DNA of 64,000 bases from Candidatus Scybalocola faecipullorum (GTDB lineage Bacteria > Bacillota > Clostridia > Lachnospirales > Lachnospiraceae): the NCBI GenBank assembly GCA_018716485.1, contig DVJY01000066.1, positions 1 to 64,000 on the forward strand, written 5' to 3'. Each line of letters starts with the position of its first letter. The stretch's first letter is position 1. The position numbers and the translations under genes are program-made. The notes beneath the pieces are model-generated. The model did no database searches, was not told the DNA's origin, and was given only the letters and a program-made list of their open reading frames with translations. Shown here one piece after another: positions 38,607-49,399 of this stretch.

Positions 38607-41205
38607 CGGACACAGCCTGCTTAACAGAGCATTTTACGGGATTCCCGATTTGAGTAATTCTGAGGGAATGCATACAAATGCGGTTTATGGCTTTTTAAAC
38701 GTCATGTTTAAAATTTTGGATGAAGAAAAGGCGCCCTATCTGGCTGTGGCGTTCGATCTGAGTGCGCCCACATTCCGGCATAAGATGTTTGAAGGCTATA
38801 AAGGCACGCGCAAGCCGATGCCTGAGGAACTCAGGAGTCAGGTGCCGGTCATTCAGGAAGTGCTTCAGGCGATGCAGATTGAAACCATGTCCATGGAAGG
38901 TTATGAAGCTGATGATATTCTTGGCACGGTCAGCCGGCAGTGTGAAGCTGAAGGATTTGAAGTGTCTATTTTATCGGGAGACAGAGATTTGCTGCAGCTT
39001 GCCACAGATAAAATTAAAATACGTATTCCAAAGACAAAGATGAGCGGTACAGAGGTTGAAGATTACTATGCCAAAGAGGTGGAAGCCAAGTATGGGGTGA
39101 CGCCAAAGGAATTTATCGATATGAAAGCGCTGATGGGCGATGCTTCGGATAATATTCCGGGTGTTCCGGGCATCGGTGAAAAGACAGCGTCGAAAATTAT
39201 TTCGGCATATCATTCCATTGAAAATGCATATGCTCACGCAGATGAGATTAAGCCGAAAAAGGCATCGGAAAATTTGAAAACATATTACGAACAGGCACAG
39301 ATGAGCAAAACATTGGCGGCGATCAATACGGACTGCGGTTATGTGCTGGATATTCAAAAGGCGACTGCGGATCATATGTACAACGAAGCCTCCTACCAGT
39401 GGTTTAAGCGTCTGGAGTTTAAAAATATTTTAAATCGTTTTGGCGGTGATGTTCAGGTTCATGACGATGTGGCCGGGAAAGTAACAATCGTCTATGAACT
39501 TGCCGATACGGCGGAAGTTTTTAATAAGGCGGCTAAATGTGAAAGTGTGGGTCTCCATTATATATCCGAGCCGGGCAGCGAAGGTTTATCGCTTTGCCTT
39601 TCTGAAAAAGAAATTTATTTTATCCGATGCCATGGTTTTGTGAAAAAGGATTACCTTGCAGGCGAAGTCCGGGCGCTGCTGTCAAAAACGAAAGGTGTAT
39701 TTTTGAATTTGAAGCCTCATGTGGGACTGTTTGGGCTGACAGAACAAGAAAAAGCCTTTGATGCTTCGGTGGCTGCTTATCTGCTCAATCCGCTCAAAGA
39801 CAGTTATGACTACGATGATATTGCCAGAGACTATCTCGGCCTGACTGTGCCTTCAAGAACAGATTTGTTTGGAAAAGGGGAACTGCCTCAAGATGACAGC
39901 GATCTTTTTAAAAGATATTCAGGCTATCTGTCTCTTGTGCCGTATATGGCTATGCCGATTTTAAATCAGGCGCTGGAAGAAACACAGATGAAGACGCTTT
40001 ATGATACGATTGAACTGCCGCTGGTTTATGTGCTGGAAGATATGGAAAAATTCGGTATTAAAGTACAAAAAGAAGCGCTGCATGAATACGGGCAGCAGCT
40101 TGGCGCGCAGATTAAGTCTCTTGAAGCATCGATCTACCAGCTTGCCGGGGAAACTTTTAATATTAATTCGCCAAAACAGCTTGGTGTGATTCTATTTGAG
40201 AAATTGAAACTGCCATACGGCAAAAAGACAAAAACAGGGTATTCTACGTCGGCGGAGGTGCTGGAGAAGCTTAAAGGAGAAGATCCGATCATTAAGCTGG
40301 TGCTGGAGTACCGTCAGCTGACAAAACTGAAATCGACGTATGCGGATGGTCTGGAAGGATTTATATCATCGGATCATCGTATTCACGGCAAGTTCAATCA
40401 GACGATTACGGCTACGGGAAGAATCAGCAGCACGGAACCAAATCTGCAGAATATTCCGATACGTATGGAACTTGGCCGGCTTATACGGAAAGTTTTTGTT
40501 CCCGAGGATGGTTATGTGTTCGTTGACGCCGATTACTCCCAGATTGAACTGAGGGTGCTGGCTCATATGTCCGGAGATGAGGCGCTGATTCAAGCGTACA
40601 AAGAGGCGATGGATATTCATCGGATGACAGCCTCCCAAGTGTTCCATACACCTTTTGATCAGGTCACTGATGAAATGCGCCGTAATGCTAAAGCAGTAAA
40701 TTTCGGCATTGTTTACGGAATCAGCTCTTTCGGACTGAGTCAGGATTTGAGCATTACCCGAAAGGAAGCCCAGAATTATATCCAGAAATATTTTAAAACA
40801 TATCCGAAAGTCAAAAGTTTCCTTGATCAGGCCGTGGAGAACGCCAAAAATCAGGGCTATTCGGTAACGATGTTTTCGCGCCGCCGCCCCATCCCGGAGC
40901 TGCAGTCGAAAAACTTTGCCCAGCGGTCTTTTGGAGAGCGTATTGCAATGAATTCACCGATTCAGGGAACGGCAGCGGATATTATTAAAATTGCCATGAT
41001 CAATGTATCGCGGGCGCTGAAAGCGAAAAATTTAAAATCCAAGCTTATTCTTCAGGTTCACGACGAACTGCTGATTGAAGCGTGGGAGAGTGAAACAGGT
41101 ACGGTGATTGAAATCCTTGACAGAGAAATGAAACGTGCGGCTGCCCTTGCAGTGCCGCTGGAAATTGATGTGCATACCGGACACAACTGGTATGAGGCAA
41201 AATAG
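38581..41205 (+). CDS. polA: DNA polymerase I
   Basis: Fills gaps and removes RNA primers. The 874 residues comprise the 5'-3' exonuclease (1-290; GYEADDILGT and SGDRDLLQL metal sites), a degenerate 3'-5' exonuclease domain (about 295-480) and the polymerase (about 490-874). Polymerase motif A is DYSQIELRVLAHMS, motif B RRNAKAVNFGIVYGISSFGL and motif C QVHDELLIE. The proofreading domain lacks the usual D-x-E and later Asp ligands (the first motif reads SVGLHYI), so proofreading is probably absent, as in many Firmicutes. AGAGGAAG precedes ATG. Confidence 0.97.
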   Translation: MEKKIVLIDGHSLLNRAFYGIPDLSNSEGMHTNAVYGFLNVMFKILDEEKAPYLAVAFDLSAPTFRHKMFEGYKGTRKPMPEELRSQVPVIQEVLQAMQIETMSMEGYEADDILGTVSRQCEAEGFEVSILSGDRDLLQLATDKIKIRIPKTKMSGTEVEDYYAKEVEAKYGVTPKEFIDMKALMGDASDNIPGVPGIGEKTASKIISAYHSIENAYAHADEIKPKKASENLKTYYEQAQMSKTLAAINTDCGYVLDIQKATADHMYNEASYQWFKRLEFKNILNRFGGDVQVHDDVAGKVTIVYELADTAEVFNKAAKCESVGLHYISEPGSEGLSLCLSEKEIYFIRCHGFVKKDYLAGEVRALLSKTKGVFLNLKPHVGLFGLTEQEKAFDASVAAYLLNPLKDSYDYDDIARDYLGLTVPSRTDLFGKGELPQDDSDLFKRYSGYLSLVPYMAMPILNQALEETQMKTLYDTIELPLVYVLEDMEKFGIKVQKEALHEYGQQLGAQIKSLEASIYQLAGETFNINSPKQLGVILFEKLKLPYGKKTKTGYSTSAEVLEKLKGEDPIIKLVLEYRQLTKLKSTYADGLEGFISSDHRIHGKFNQTITATGRISSTEPNLQNIPIRMELGRLIRKVFVPEDGYVFVDADYSQIELRVLAHMSGDEALIQAYKEAMDIHRMTASQVFHTPFDQVTDEMRRNAKAVNFGIVYGISSFGLSQDLSITRKEAQNYIQKYFKTYPKVKSFLDQAVENAKNQGYSVTMFSRRRPIPELQSKNFAQRSFGERIAMNSPIQGTAADIIKIAMINVSRALKAKNLKSKLILQVHDELLIEAWESETGTVIEILDREMKRAAALAVPLEIDVHTGHNWYEAK

Positions 41206-41219
41206 GGGAGGGCAGCAGT

Positions 41220-41831
41220 ATGGATAAGAAAAAAGTCATCGGCATCACCGGAGGCGCCGGAAGCGGAAAATCTGAGGTGATGAAAATACTGGCCGGGCAG
41301 TTTGGCGCCCATATCATTGTGGCTGACGAAGTTGCGAGAAAGCTGAGTATGCCGGGCGGACGGTCATATCAAAAGATTGTGGATTATTTTGGCGGAAATG
41401 TTCTGGACGGCAGCGGGCAGATTGACCGGGGGAGGCTGGCGCAGATCGTATTTCACGACAAAGCGCTTTTGGAAAAGCTGAACAGTTTTACCCACCCGAT
41501 CGTCAAGGAAGAGATTTTGGCAGAAATTGACCGGGCGCAGAAAGAGCCCATGTGCAGGCTTATCGTCATTGAATCGGCGATTTTTATCGGTGCAGGTTAT
41601 GAAGATATATGCGATGAATTTTGGCTGGTGTATACAGACCCCGATCTGCGCAGGCAGCGTATGAAAGAGAGCAGGGGTTACAGTGATGAAAAGGTGGACA
41701 GCATTATGAAAAATCAGCCCGATGATGATCTGGTAAAAAAAGCCTGCCAGAGAGTTATCATTAACAATACAACATTAGATGATGTGCGGGCGCAGATTTC
41801 GGAAATTTTGGATGACGCCGGCGTGGTTTGA
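41220..41831 (+). CDS. coaE: Dephospho-CoA kinase
   Basis: Catalyses the last step of coenzyme A synthesis. The 203-residue P-loop kinase has Walker A in GITGGAGSGKSEV, the substrate-binding Asp in ADEVARKL, and the lid region around RRQRMKESRGYSDEK. GGGGAGGGC precedes ATG 41220, 14 bases after polA, a conserved polA-coaE order. A terminator follows. Confidence 0.96.
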   Translation: MDKKKVIGITGGAGSGKSEVMKILAGQFGAHIIVADEVARKLSMPGGRSYQKIVDYFGGNVLDGSGQIDRGRLAQIVFHDKALLEKLNSFTHPIVKEEILAEIDRAQKEPMCRLIVIESAIFIGAGYEDICDEFWLVYTDPDLRRQRMKESRGYSDEKVDSIMKNQPDDDLVKKACQRVIINNTTLDDVRAQISEILDDAGVV

Positions 41832-41849
41832 TACTTATATTGATCAAAG

Positions 41850-41894
41850 AAAAGTTCTGTGGTTTGAAATATTTTTCAGCCGCGGAACTTTTTT
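41850..41894 (+). terminator. Terminator after coaE
   Basis: AAAAGTTCTGTGG (41850-41862) pairs with CCGCGGAACTTTT with two G-T pairs, followed by a T-run. Confidence 0.75.
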
Positions 41895-41899
41895 GGTTG

Positions 41900-42410
41900 A
41901 GAATCATCGAAAACGGGCAGCGGGAGAGTACCGGAGAATGTATATTCAGCCACAAAAAAAGTTTACATAAAAATATTATGGAAACCTGAAATGGGAAATA
42001 GAGAGGAATATGCAAGAATGTAACAAAAAATTAATATTTTGGTAAAAATACATGTGATAAAAAATTATCACGCAAATATCGCGGGGAAAATATTGGAAAA
42101 AGTATTACATAAATATTACAAAAAGTTAATATATTTTAAAAATCAAAACATAAAAAGCGAAAGAAAGAAGTTATGGAAACTCAAAAATGGGGAGGAAACA
42201 CTATTTTGAGTGTAAAAATATTGACAAAGTGGGGAATGGTTGCTAAAATAACGGTGTAACAACAAAATCAATATATTAACAGAATGTTACATTATGAGTA
42301 CATTTTATGTTAATCCAACCATGATGTCCGATGCTTTTGGAGGGTCGACGGGCAGTTATGGAATTTTTGTCAAAGGATATATACCGTTCGGTATATATGA
42401 TGGAGGCGTT
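41900..42410 (+). other. AT-rich intergenic region with TGTAAC/TTACA boxes upstream of the cell-wall hydrolase
   Basis: About 500 bases without a convincing gene. It holds repeated TGTAAC, TTACA and AAAATATT words, a GTGATA/TATCAC hairpin near 42050-42070, two similar 30-base AT-rich stretches near 42020-42050 and 42110-42145, and the promoter at 42221. The open frame from 42294 to 42410 ahead of the hydrolase has no ribosome binding site. Confidence 0.5.
42221..42249 (+). promoter_or_regulatory. Promoter of the cell-wall hydrolase gene
   Basis: TTGACA at 42221-42226, a 17-base spacer, TAAAAT at 42244-42249, giving a 5' UTR of about 155 bases. Confidence 0.8.
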
Positions 42411-43436
42411 ATGATTGGGAAATTTTTAAAAAAGCTTTTGTCTGCAGCGATGTGCGCGGCGCTGATCGCGGGTGTTGGATACAGCACAGACAGGCTGATG
42501 GGAGAACTTTCGGGTGTAGTATTTGCTGATGAAGCAGAGCAAACAGACAGACAGTATACATATTATGAGGCTTCAGTAAGCACAGTGGCGCTGGCAAGAC
42601 GTTCGGCAGTGCCGGCGGATCAAAGTACTGTAAAGCAGCTGGCCGGCACAGATCTTGTACTCTCGGTGATGGAACATAATGAAGCGGTGCAGCCTTTAAG
42701 CGGCGCGGTGGCTGTGACTGCAGAGCCGTTTGTTAATGTGCGTATGGAAGCCGGAACTGACAGTGAGATTGTCGGACGGTTTTATCCGGGAAGCGGCGGC
42801 GTGGCTGAGGAAACAAAAGACGGATGGACGAAGATTGTTTCCGGTGACGTTTCAGGATATGTTAAGACAGAGTATCTTCTGTTCGGCGATGAGGCCGAGG
42901 AAGTATATGAAACACAGGGAACCAAGGACTCTCAGGGAGAGTGGCATTTGCCTGAGGCCGTCGATATGGACCAAGTTTATAAAGAAGCTTTGGAAGCCGA
43001 ACAGGCATCAGAGAACCGGAATCAGGCCTCGGCGCCGTCGGAAAATGCACCGTCGGAGACTTCACAGGGACAGACAGTTCAGGCAGGTACCAGTGATGCA
43101 TATTTGCTGGCGTGTCTTGTGTACAGTGAGTCTGGCAATCAGTCATATGAAGGTCAGCTGGCAGTGGCCAATGTTGTTTTGAACCGGGTAAAGAGTCCGC
43201 TTTTTCCGAATACTATTTCTGAAGTGATTTATCAGAAAGGACAATTTTCACCGGCATCCAGCGGGACGCTTGCATCAGTTTTGGCGTCGGGACCGTCGCA
43301 GACATCCATTAAAGCGGCCAACGATGCTCTTGCCGGCGTCAATAATATCGGCAATTATTTGTTTTTTAACGGTTATGTAGATACGTCAAAAGTAAATTCA
43401 TATGTGGTCATCGAAGACCATACGTTTTATAATTAA
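42411..43436 (+). CDS. SH3 domain plus SleB/CwlJ-type cell-wall hydrolase
   Basis: A 341-residue secreted protein. It has a signal peptide (basic start, hydrophobic residues about 8-22), an SH3b domain near residues 100-160 (EPFVNVRMEAGTDSEIVGRF and GYVKTEYLL), an acidic Gln/Ser linker, and a C-terminal Hydrolase_2 domain (LLACLVYSESGNQSYEGQLA, with the likely catalytic Glu). The family includes spore cortex-lytic SleB, but SH3-containing versions are also vegetative. ATG 42411 follows TGGAGG by 7 bases. Confidence 0.9.
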   Translation: MIGKFLKKLLSAAMCAALIAGVGYSTDRLMGELSGVVFADEAEQTDRQYTYYEASVSTVALARRSAVPADQSTVKQLAGTDLVLSVMEHNEAVQPLSGAVAVTAEPFVNVRMEAGTDSEIVGRFYPGSGGVAEETKDGWTKIVSGDVSGYVKTEYLLFGDEAEEVYETQGTKDSQGEWHLPEAVDMDQVYKEALEAEQASENRNQASAPSENAPSETSQGQTVQAGTSDAYLLACLVYSESGNQSYEGQLAVANVVLNRVKSPLFPNTISEVIYQKGQFSPASSGTLASVLASGPSQTSIKAANDALAGVNNIGNYLFFNGYVDTSKVNSYVVIEDHTFYN

Positions 43437-43454
43437 ATGACATGATTTTGAAAC

Positions 43455-43488
43455 AAGGCTTGTATTTGGATAAAATACAGGCCTTTTT
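43455..43488 (+). terminator. Terminator after the cell-wall hydrolase
   Basis: AAGGCTTGTATTT (43455-43467) pairs with AAATACAGGCCTT with mismatches tolerated by G-T pairing, followed by TTTTG. Confidence 0.8.
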
Positions 43489-43490
43489 GC

Positions 43491-43519
43491 TTGTTTATTT
43501 TAATGTTTTGTATTATAAT
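43491..43519 (+). promoter_or_regulatory. Promoter of the YycJ-like gene
   Basis: TTGTTT at 43491-43496, a 17-base spacer, TATAAT at 43514-43519. Confidence 0.8.
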
Positions 43520-43542
43520 TGAGCAGGCGAGGTGAATGTAAA

Positions 43543-44334
43543 ATGCAGTTCGGAACGATAGCCAGCGGCAGCAGCGGTAATTGTCTGTATGCCGGCGACG
43601 GCGAAAATCATATATTGATTGACGCGGGCATCAGCGGAAAGCGCATTCAGGCAGGGCTTGAATCCTTTGGTGTAAACCCGGGAGCAATCGATGCAGTGCT
43701 TGTGACCCATGAACACATTGATCATATTGCGGGGCTTGGCGTCATTGCGCGTAAATATAAAATTCCAATCTATGCGACCCAAAAAACGCTGGAGGAGATA
43801 GAGCATACAAAATCTGTCGGTAAAATACCCACAGAACTGTTTAGAACGGTCAGGCCGGAGAATACATATTGCATCGGCGATATACATATACGTCCGTTTT
43901 CGATTTCTCATGATGCGGCGGATCCGGTCAGCTATGTTTTGGAAAATCATTGTGTGAAAATCGGCATGGTCACTGACCTTGGCGTATATGACGAAGATAC
44001 GGTGGAACATCTTAAAGATTCGGATCTGCTTTATGTGGAGGCGAATCACGATATACGAATGCTTCAGGCGGGGCCGTATCCTTATTATCTGAAACAGCGG
44101 ATTCTTGGCAGCAGGGGGCATTTGTGCAATGAAAAAGCAGGCAGCCTGATCAGAGAGCTGTGCAGTGACCGGCTGAAAAATGTAATTCTCGGTCATTTGA
44201 GCAAGGAGAATAATTATCCTCAGCTGGCGCTTGAAACTGTCAAACTGGAATTTCGGGATTTTTGGGAATCCGGAAAGAAAACGGGACTGAGCGTTGCTCC
44301 GAGAAGTGAGGCTTCTGAACTGGTCGTTTTATAA
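43543..44334 (+). CDS. YycJ-like metallo-beta-lactamase-fold exonuclease
   Basis: A 263-residue MBL-fold hydrolase. The metal motif is THEHIDHIAGL, with further ligands in SHDAAD and ILGHLS. The N-terminus MQFGTIASGSSGNCLYAG is characteristic of YycJ/WalJ, a double-strand DNA exonuclease family linked to mismatch repair in Bacillus. It is not next to walRK here. ATG 43543 follows GAGGTGA; the open frame back to TTG 43519 is not supported. Confidence 0.9.
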   Translation: MQFGTIASGSSGNCLYAGDGENHILIDAGISGKRIQAGLESFGVNPGAIDAVLVTHEHIDHIAGLGVIARKYKIPIYATQKTLEEIEHTKSVGKIPTELFRTVRPENTYCIGDIHIRPFSISHDAADPVSYVLENHCVKIGMVTDLGVYDEDTVEHLKDSDLLYVEANHDIRMLQAGPYPYYLKQRILGSRGHLCNEKAGSLIRELCSDRLKNVILGHLSKENNYPQLALETVKLEFRDFWESGKKTGLSVAPRSEASELVVL

Positions 44335-44349
44335 AGGAGGATATAAAAC

Positions 44350-44622
44350 ATGAAAAAGACGATAATCACCGTTATTGGTAAAGATACTGTGGGAATTATT
44401 GCAAAAGTTTGTACTTATCTGGCAGAAAATAAAGTGAACATTCTGGACATTTCGCAGACGATTGTTCAGGGTTACTTTAATATGATGATGATTGTTGACC
44501 GCAGTCAGTCTGAAAAAAGATTTGAGCAGTTGGCGTCAGAACTTGAACAGGTCGGAGAAGAAATCGGTGTAAAGATTAAAATGCAGCATGAGGATATTTT
44601 CAACACGATGCACAGAATCTGA
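44350..44622 (+). CDS. ACT domain protein (UPF0237)
   Basis: A 90-residue stand-alone ACT domain, MKKTIITVIGKDTVGIIAKV, a fold that binds amino acids or other small ligands. AAAGGAGG precedes ATG. It is 22 bases upstream of the UPF0210 gene; these two families are almost always paired, which suggests that the ACT protein regulates its neighbour. Confidence 0.95.
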   Translation: MKKTIITVIGKDTVGIIAKVCTYLAENKVNILDISQTIVQGYFNMMMIVDRSQSEKRFEQLASELEQVGEEIGVKIKMQHEDIFNTMHRI

Positions 44623-44644
44623 TAATAAGTAGGAGATTTGGACG

Positions 44645-46009
44645 ATGATTAATTTATATGAAGTGACAGAAACGAATAAGATGATCGAGGAATCCAATCT
44701 CGATGTCCGTACCATTACGCTGGGCATCAGTTTATTGGATTGTGCGGATGGCGATTTGAATAAAACATGCGAGAAGATTTACAATAAGATTACAACGGTT
44801 GCTGAAGATCTTGTGGAGACCGGACGGGAGATCGAGTTAAAATACGGTATCCCGATTGTGAATAAACGTATTTCTATAACTCCGGCAGCGATTGTAGGCA
44901 GTGCATGCTGCAAAACACCGGCAGATTATGTGGCGATCGGAAAGACGCTGGATCGGGCGGCCAAGACAGTGGGCGTTAATTTCCTCGGCGGTTTTTCGGC
45001 GCTTGTATCTAAAAACATGACAAAGAGCGACAGAATGTTGATCGAAGCTATTCCGAGGACATTGGCGGAGACAGAACGCGTATGCAGTTCGGTCAATGTG
45101 GGTTCGACAAAAACCGGATTAAATATGGATGCTGTGAAACTGATGGGAGAGAAGATTGTGGAAACAGCGCTTCTTACGTCGGACAAAGACTCATTGGGCT
45201 GCGCCAAGCTTGTTGTTTTCTGCAATGCACCGGATGATAATCCGTTTATGGCAGGGGCTTTCCACGGAGTGACAGAAGGCGATGCAGTGATCAATGTGGG
45301 CGTCAGCGGACCGGGCGTTGTGAAACGTGCTATAGAACAAGTGCGCGGAGAAGATTTTGGCACACTTTGCAGCACTATTAAAAAGACGGCATTTAAAGTA
45401 ACCCGTGTCGGACAGCTTGTGGCTCAGGAAGCTTCAAAACGGCTGGGTATTCCGTTCGGAATTATTGATCTTTCACTGGCGCCGACACCGGCAGTGGGGG
45501 ACAGCGTGGCAGAAATTTTGGAAGAAATCGGCCTTGAACGTGTCGGCGCGCCGGGAACGACGGCAGCATTGGCGCTTTTAAATGATCAAGTGAAAAAGGG
45601 CGGCGTGATGGCTTCTTCTTATGTGGGAGGGCTGTCCGGAGCATTTATTCCGGTATCAGAAGATCAGGGAATGATTGATTCAGTGAATGCCGGCGCTTTG
45701 ACGATGGAAAAATTGGAAGCAATGACTTGTGTATGCTCGGTCGGGCTTGATATGATCGCTATTCCGGGAGATACAAAAGCGACAACAATTTCTGGTATGA
45801 TCGCAGATGAGATGGCTATCGGTATGATTAATCAGAAGACAACGGCAGTGCGCCTCATTCCTGTAATCGGTAAAAAAGTCGGTGAAGTCGCACAGTTTGG
45901 CGGACTGCTCGGCTATGCGCCGATTATGCCGGTTAATCAATTTGACTGTTCGGCGTTTATCGAAAGAGGCGGCAGAATTCCTGCGCCGATTCATAGCTTT
46001 AAAAACTAA
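44645..46009 (+). CDS. UPF0210 (PFL-like, DUF711) protein
   Basis: A 454-residue protein of the UPF0210 family, structurally related to pyruvate formate-lyase-like barrels but without a glycyl-radical motif. Conserved segments are [26 protein letters not shown] [15 protein letters not shown], and [19 protein letters not shown]. Function is unknown. It sits directly after its partner ACT gene. Confidence 0.93.
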   Translation: MINLYEVTETNKMIEESNLDVRTITLGISLLDCADGDLNKTCEKIYNKITTVAEDLVETGREIELKYGIPIVNKRISITPAAIVGSACCKTPADYVAIGKTLDRAAKTVGVNFLGGFSALVSKNMTKSDRMLIEAIPRTLAETERVCSSVNVGSTKTGLNMDAVKLMGEKIVETALLTSDKDSLGCAKLVVFCNAPDDNPFMAGAFHGVTEGDAVINVGVSGPGVVKRAIEQVRGEDFGTLCSTIKKTAFKVTRVGQLVAQEASKRLGIPFGIIDLSLAPTPAVGDSVAEILEEIGLERVGAPGTTAALALLNDQVKKGGVMASSYVGGLSGAFIPVSEDQGMIDSVNAGALTMEKLEAMTCVCSVGLDMIAIPGDTKATTISGMIADEMAIGMINQKTTAVRLIPVIGKKVGEVAQFGGLLGYAPIMPVNQFDCSAFIERGGRIPAPIHSFKN

Positions 46010-46027
46010 AATCCGGAGGCAAGTTTT

Positions 46028-47485
46028 ATGTTAGAAAATGTTCAGCCAGTTAAGGTTATGAGTTTTTTTGAAAAAATATGCAGTATTCCTCACGGTTCGG
46101 GCAATACAAAAGCAATCAGCGATTATTGTGTGAATTTTGCGGAATCGAGAGGGTTTTGGGTACGCCAGGATGAGATGAACAATGTTGTGATCGTTAAGGA
46201 GGCGTCCGAAGGATATGAGCAGGCACCGACATTGATGATCCAAGGGCATTTAGACATGGTGTGCGAAAAAAACGGGGATGTGGACTTCGATTTTGAGAAG
46301 GAAGGACTTCGTCTTCAGACAAAAGGTGATTTTGTTTATGCCGAAGGGACAACGCTGGGCGGTGACGATGGTATTGCTGTGGCCTGTGCGCTGGCAATTT
46401 TGGATGATGACACAATAAAACATCCACGTCTGGAAGTGATTTTTACGACAGAAGAGGAAGTAGGCATGGAAGGTGCATTGGCGCTGGATATGTCAGATCT
46501 TCGCGGAGAGTACTTGATCAATATTGATTCGGAAGAAGAAGGAAAGATTTTGACCAGCTGTGCAGGCGGTATGCGTTCCGACATAAAGTTTCACATGAAA
46601 CCATGGGCAATGGATGGTATCTGTGTAAAATTGACAATTCGCGGTCTGCTTGGCGGTCATTCGGGAACAGAAATCGATAAAAGACGTGCCAATGCAAATG
46701 TTATTTTAGGCAGAGCATTGTATGAATTGAATAAAATGGTGAATTTTGGTGTCGCTTCGGTTAATGGCGGAGCAAAAGACAATGCCATACCGAGAGAGGC
46801 GCAGGCTGTCATATGTGTTCCCGAAGATGCTGTAGACACGATGCATCAGATGATGACAAAGTTTATCAGTGATATCCGCAACGAATATAAGACAAGCGAT
46901 CCGGGATTGGAAATTGTGGTTGAATGTACAGAGGCAGTTCGTGATTTTGGGGTGTTTTCTCCGGATAGTTTTCAGAGAGTATTATTTGTATGGTTTAACG
47001 CGCCGAATGGTATTCAGTCTATGAGCGCGGATCTGGAAGGACTTGTGGAAAGTTCTTTGAATTTAGGTATTATCAGCACAGTTGGCGATACGGTTGCTTT
47101 GCGGTATTCTGTGAGAAGCAGCGTTAAGTCGTTAAAATGGTATATCAGTGACAAATTGGAGTATTTAACGGAAATGATGGGCGGAGATTATTCCTTTGAA
47201 GGAGAATATCCGGAATGGGAATATAAAAAAGATTCATCTCTGCGTGCCCTTGCATCGGATGTTTTTGAATCCATGTATGGAAAGACACCTGAACTGGAAG
47301 CAATTCATGCCGGACTTGAGTGCGGTTTGTTTCACGAGAAAAAGCCGGAACTGGATATGATTTCCATAGGGCCGGATATCTTCGATATCCATACGCCGCA
47401 AGAGCGGCTCAGCATTTCATCAACACAGAGAACCTATGCCTACCTTATGAAAATGCTTGAACAATTTCCGAAATATTGTAAGTAA
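46028..47485 (+). CDS. pepD: Aminoacyl-histidine dipeptidase (M20C)
   Basis: A zinc dipeptidase of 485 residues that splits Xaa-His and other dipeptides. Metal and catalytic residues are in QGHLDMVCEKN, GGDDGIAVA and TTEEEVGMEGA; the inserted lid domain is at about residues 185-380. CCGGAGGC precedes ATG. A long two-level terminator follows. Confidence 0.95.
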   Translation: MLENVQPVKVMSFFEKICSIPHGSGNTKAISDYCVNFAESRGFWVRQDEMNNVVIVKEASEGYEQAPTLMIQGHLDMVCEKNGDVDFDFEKEGLRLQTKGDFVYAEGTTLGGDDGIAVACALAILDDDTIKHPRLEVIFTTEEEVGMEGALALDMSDLRGEYLINIDSEEEGKILTSCAGGMRSDIKFHMKPWAMDGICVKLTIRGLLGGHSGTEIDKRRANANVILGRALYELNKMVNFGVASVNGGAKDNAIPREAQAVICVPEDAVDTMHQMMTKFISDIRNEYKTSDPGLEIVVECTEAVRDFGVFSPDSFQRVLFVWFNAPNGIQSMSADLEGLVESSLNLGIISTVGDTVALRYSVRSSVKSLKWYISDKLEYLTEMMGGDYSFEGEYPEWEYKKDSSLRALASDVFESMYGKTPELEAIHAGLECGLFHEKKPELDMISIGPDIFDIHTPQERLSISSTQRTYAYLMKMLEQFPKYCK

Positions 47486-47502
47486 AGAGTAATTATAAAA
47501 AG

Positions 47503-47593
47503 ACAGCAAAGGCGATGACCGGCCTCCATTTGCAGGACTTTAAGTTCTGCAAATGGGGGCCGTATGATTTTATTGCCTTTGCTGTTTTTTTTA
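47503..47593 (+). terminator. Nested double-hairpin terminator after pepD
   Basis: The outer stem ACAGCAAAGGC (47503-47513) pairs with GCCTTTGCTGT (47575-47585), followed by eight T. An inner hairpin pairs 47521-47535 with 47547-47561 (15 bp, one mismatch by G-T pairing). Confidence 0.9.
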
Positions 47594-47818
47594 TTCTATT
47601 TCTACAGGAAGACTGTCAGAATATTAAAAGTTCGATATAAAAAATATTACTATCTATATAAATGTGGATGGTAATATACTATAATACATCTGCCGAATAT
47701 CTGCTTGACAGACACGGCAGCTTACCGGGTAACGAACAGCAGCGGTTTCTGTCTCCTTGGTTCTTAAAAATGCGGACAACACATATGTATACAATAAAAG
47801 TATTTGGGAGGTATATTG

Positions 47819-48178
47819 ATGAAGTATGATTATCAGGATATTAAAATACTTCGCGAAAAAGCAGAAAGAGAGACGAAAAATATAGATATCGGAAAACGCA
47901 AAAAGAATACACACTACAAAAATATGGAAAGCAACAGAGAAGATATACATATGCAGAGCTGTGAAAATACAGCGCAGAATGATAAAAGATCGGGGCGGCT
48001 GATGACATTGGCCATCTGTCTTTGTATGATTGCGGCTGCCGGAGTATGGATTATGAATGCGTCCCCCGACGTTTCGGGCGCTTTTTATGATATGTGCAGT
48101 AAACTCTATGAAAGTCCGGCAGTCCAAGGTGTCAGAACTGCGCTTTGGGAAATTAAGGAGTTATTTACAATATCATAA
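47819..48178 (+). CDS. Small single-pass membrane protein of unknown function
   Basis: A 119-residue protein not recognised. The first 60 residues are charged and Lys/Glu-rich, a single membrane span is at about residues 63-81, and a 35-residue outer segment follows. ATG 47819 follows TTGGGAGG by 9 bases. It lies 140 bases upstream of the collagen-like gene, so a spore- or envelope-related role is possible but unproven. Confidence 0.6.
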   Translation: MKYDYQDIKILREKAERETKNIDIGKRKKNTHYKNMESNREDIHMQSCENTAQNDKRSGRLMTLAICLCMIAAAGVWIMNASPDVSGAFYDMCSKLYESPAVQGVRTALWEIKELFTIS

Positions 48179-48260
48179 AACAATATTCGGCAGATGGAGA
48201 TATTAGAACATTTATTTAAAGAAAAATTACGGAATATTGAGGCGGCCAAGGGCGGTCATG

Positions 48261-48269
48261 CATAAACTA
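48261..48269 (+). promoter_or_regulatory. Possible sigma-K/E-type -10 box before the collagen-like gene
   Basis: CATAAACTA fits the CATAnnnTA -10 of mother-cell sigma factors; no convincing -35 is present at the right distance. Confidence 0.3.
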
Positions 48270-48318
48270 AATCAGACCACACAGTATCAGCTGTTTGTGT
48301 CTGAAAGGAAGGATGCAT

Positions 48319-49329
<1,011 letters not shown>

Positions 49330-49367
49330 ATATATATTGTAAAATTGCATAAAGTTTAACAATATTG

Positions 49368-49398
49368 AAGGGTCTTGCATAAAAACAGGACCCTTTTG
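49368..49398 (+). terminator. Terminator after the collagen-like gene
   Basis: AAGGGTC (49368-49374) pairs with GACCCTT (49389-49395) and T residues follow. Confidence 0.75.
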
Positions 49399-49399
49399 A

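Noticed and set aside
42000..42410. c-di-AMP (ydaO-type) riboswitch before the cell-wall hydrolase
   Set aside because: The region is almost wholly AT-rich and lacks the G-rich conserved blocks of that riboswitch.
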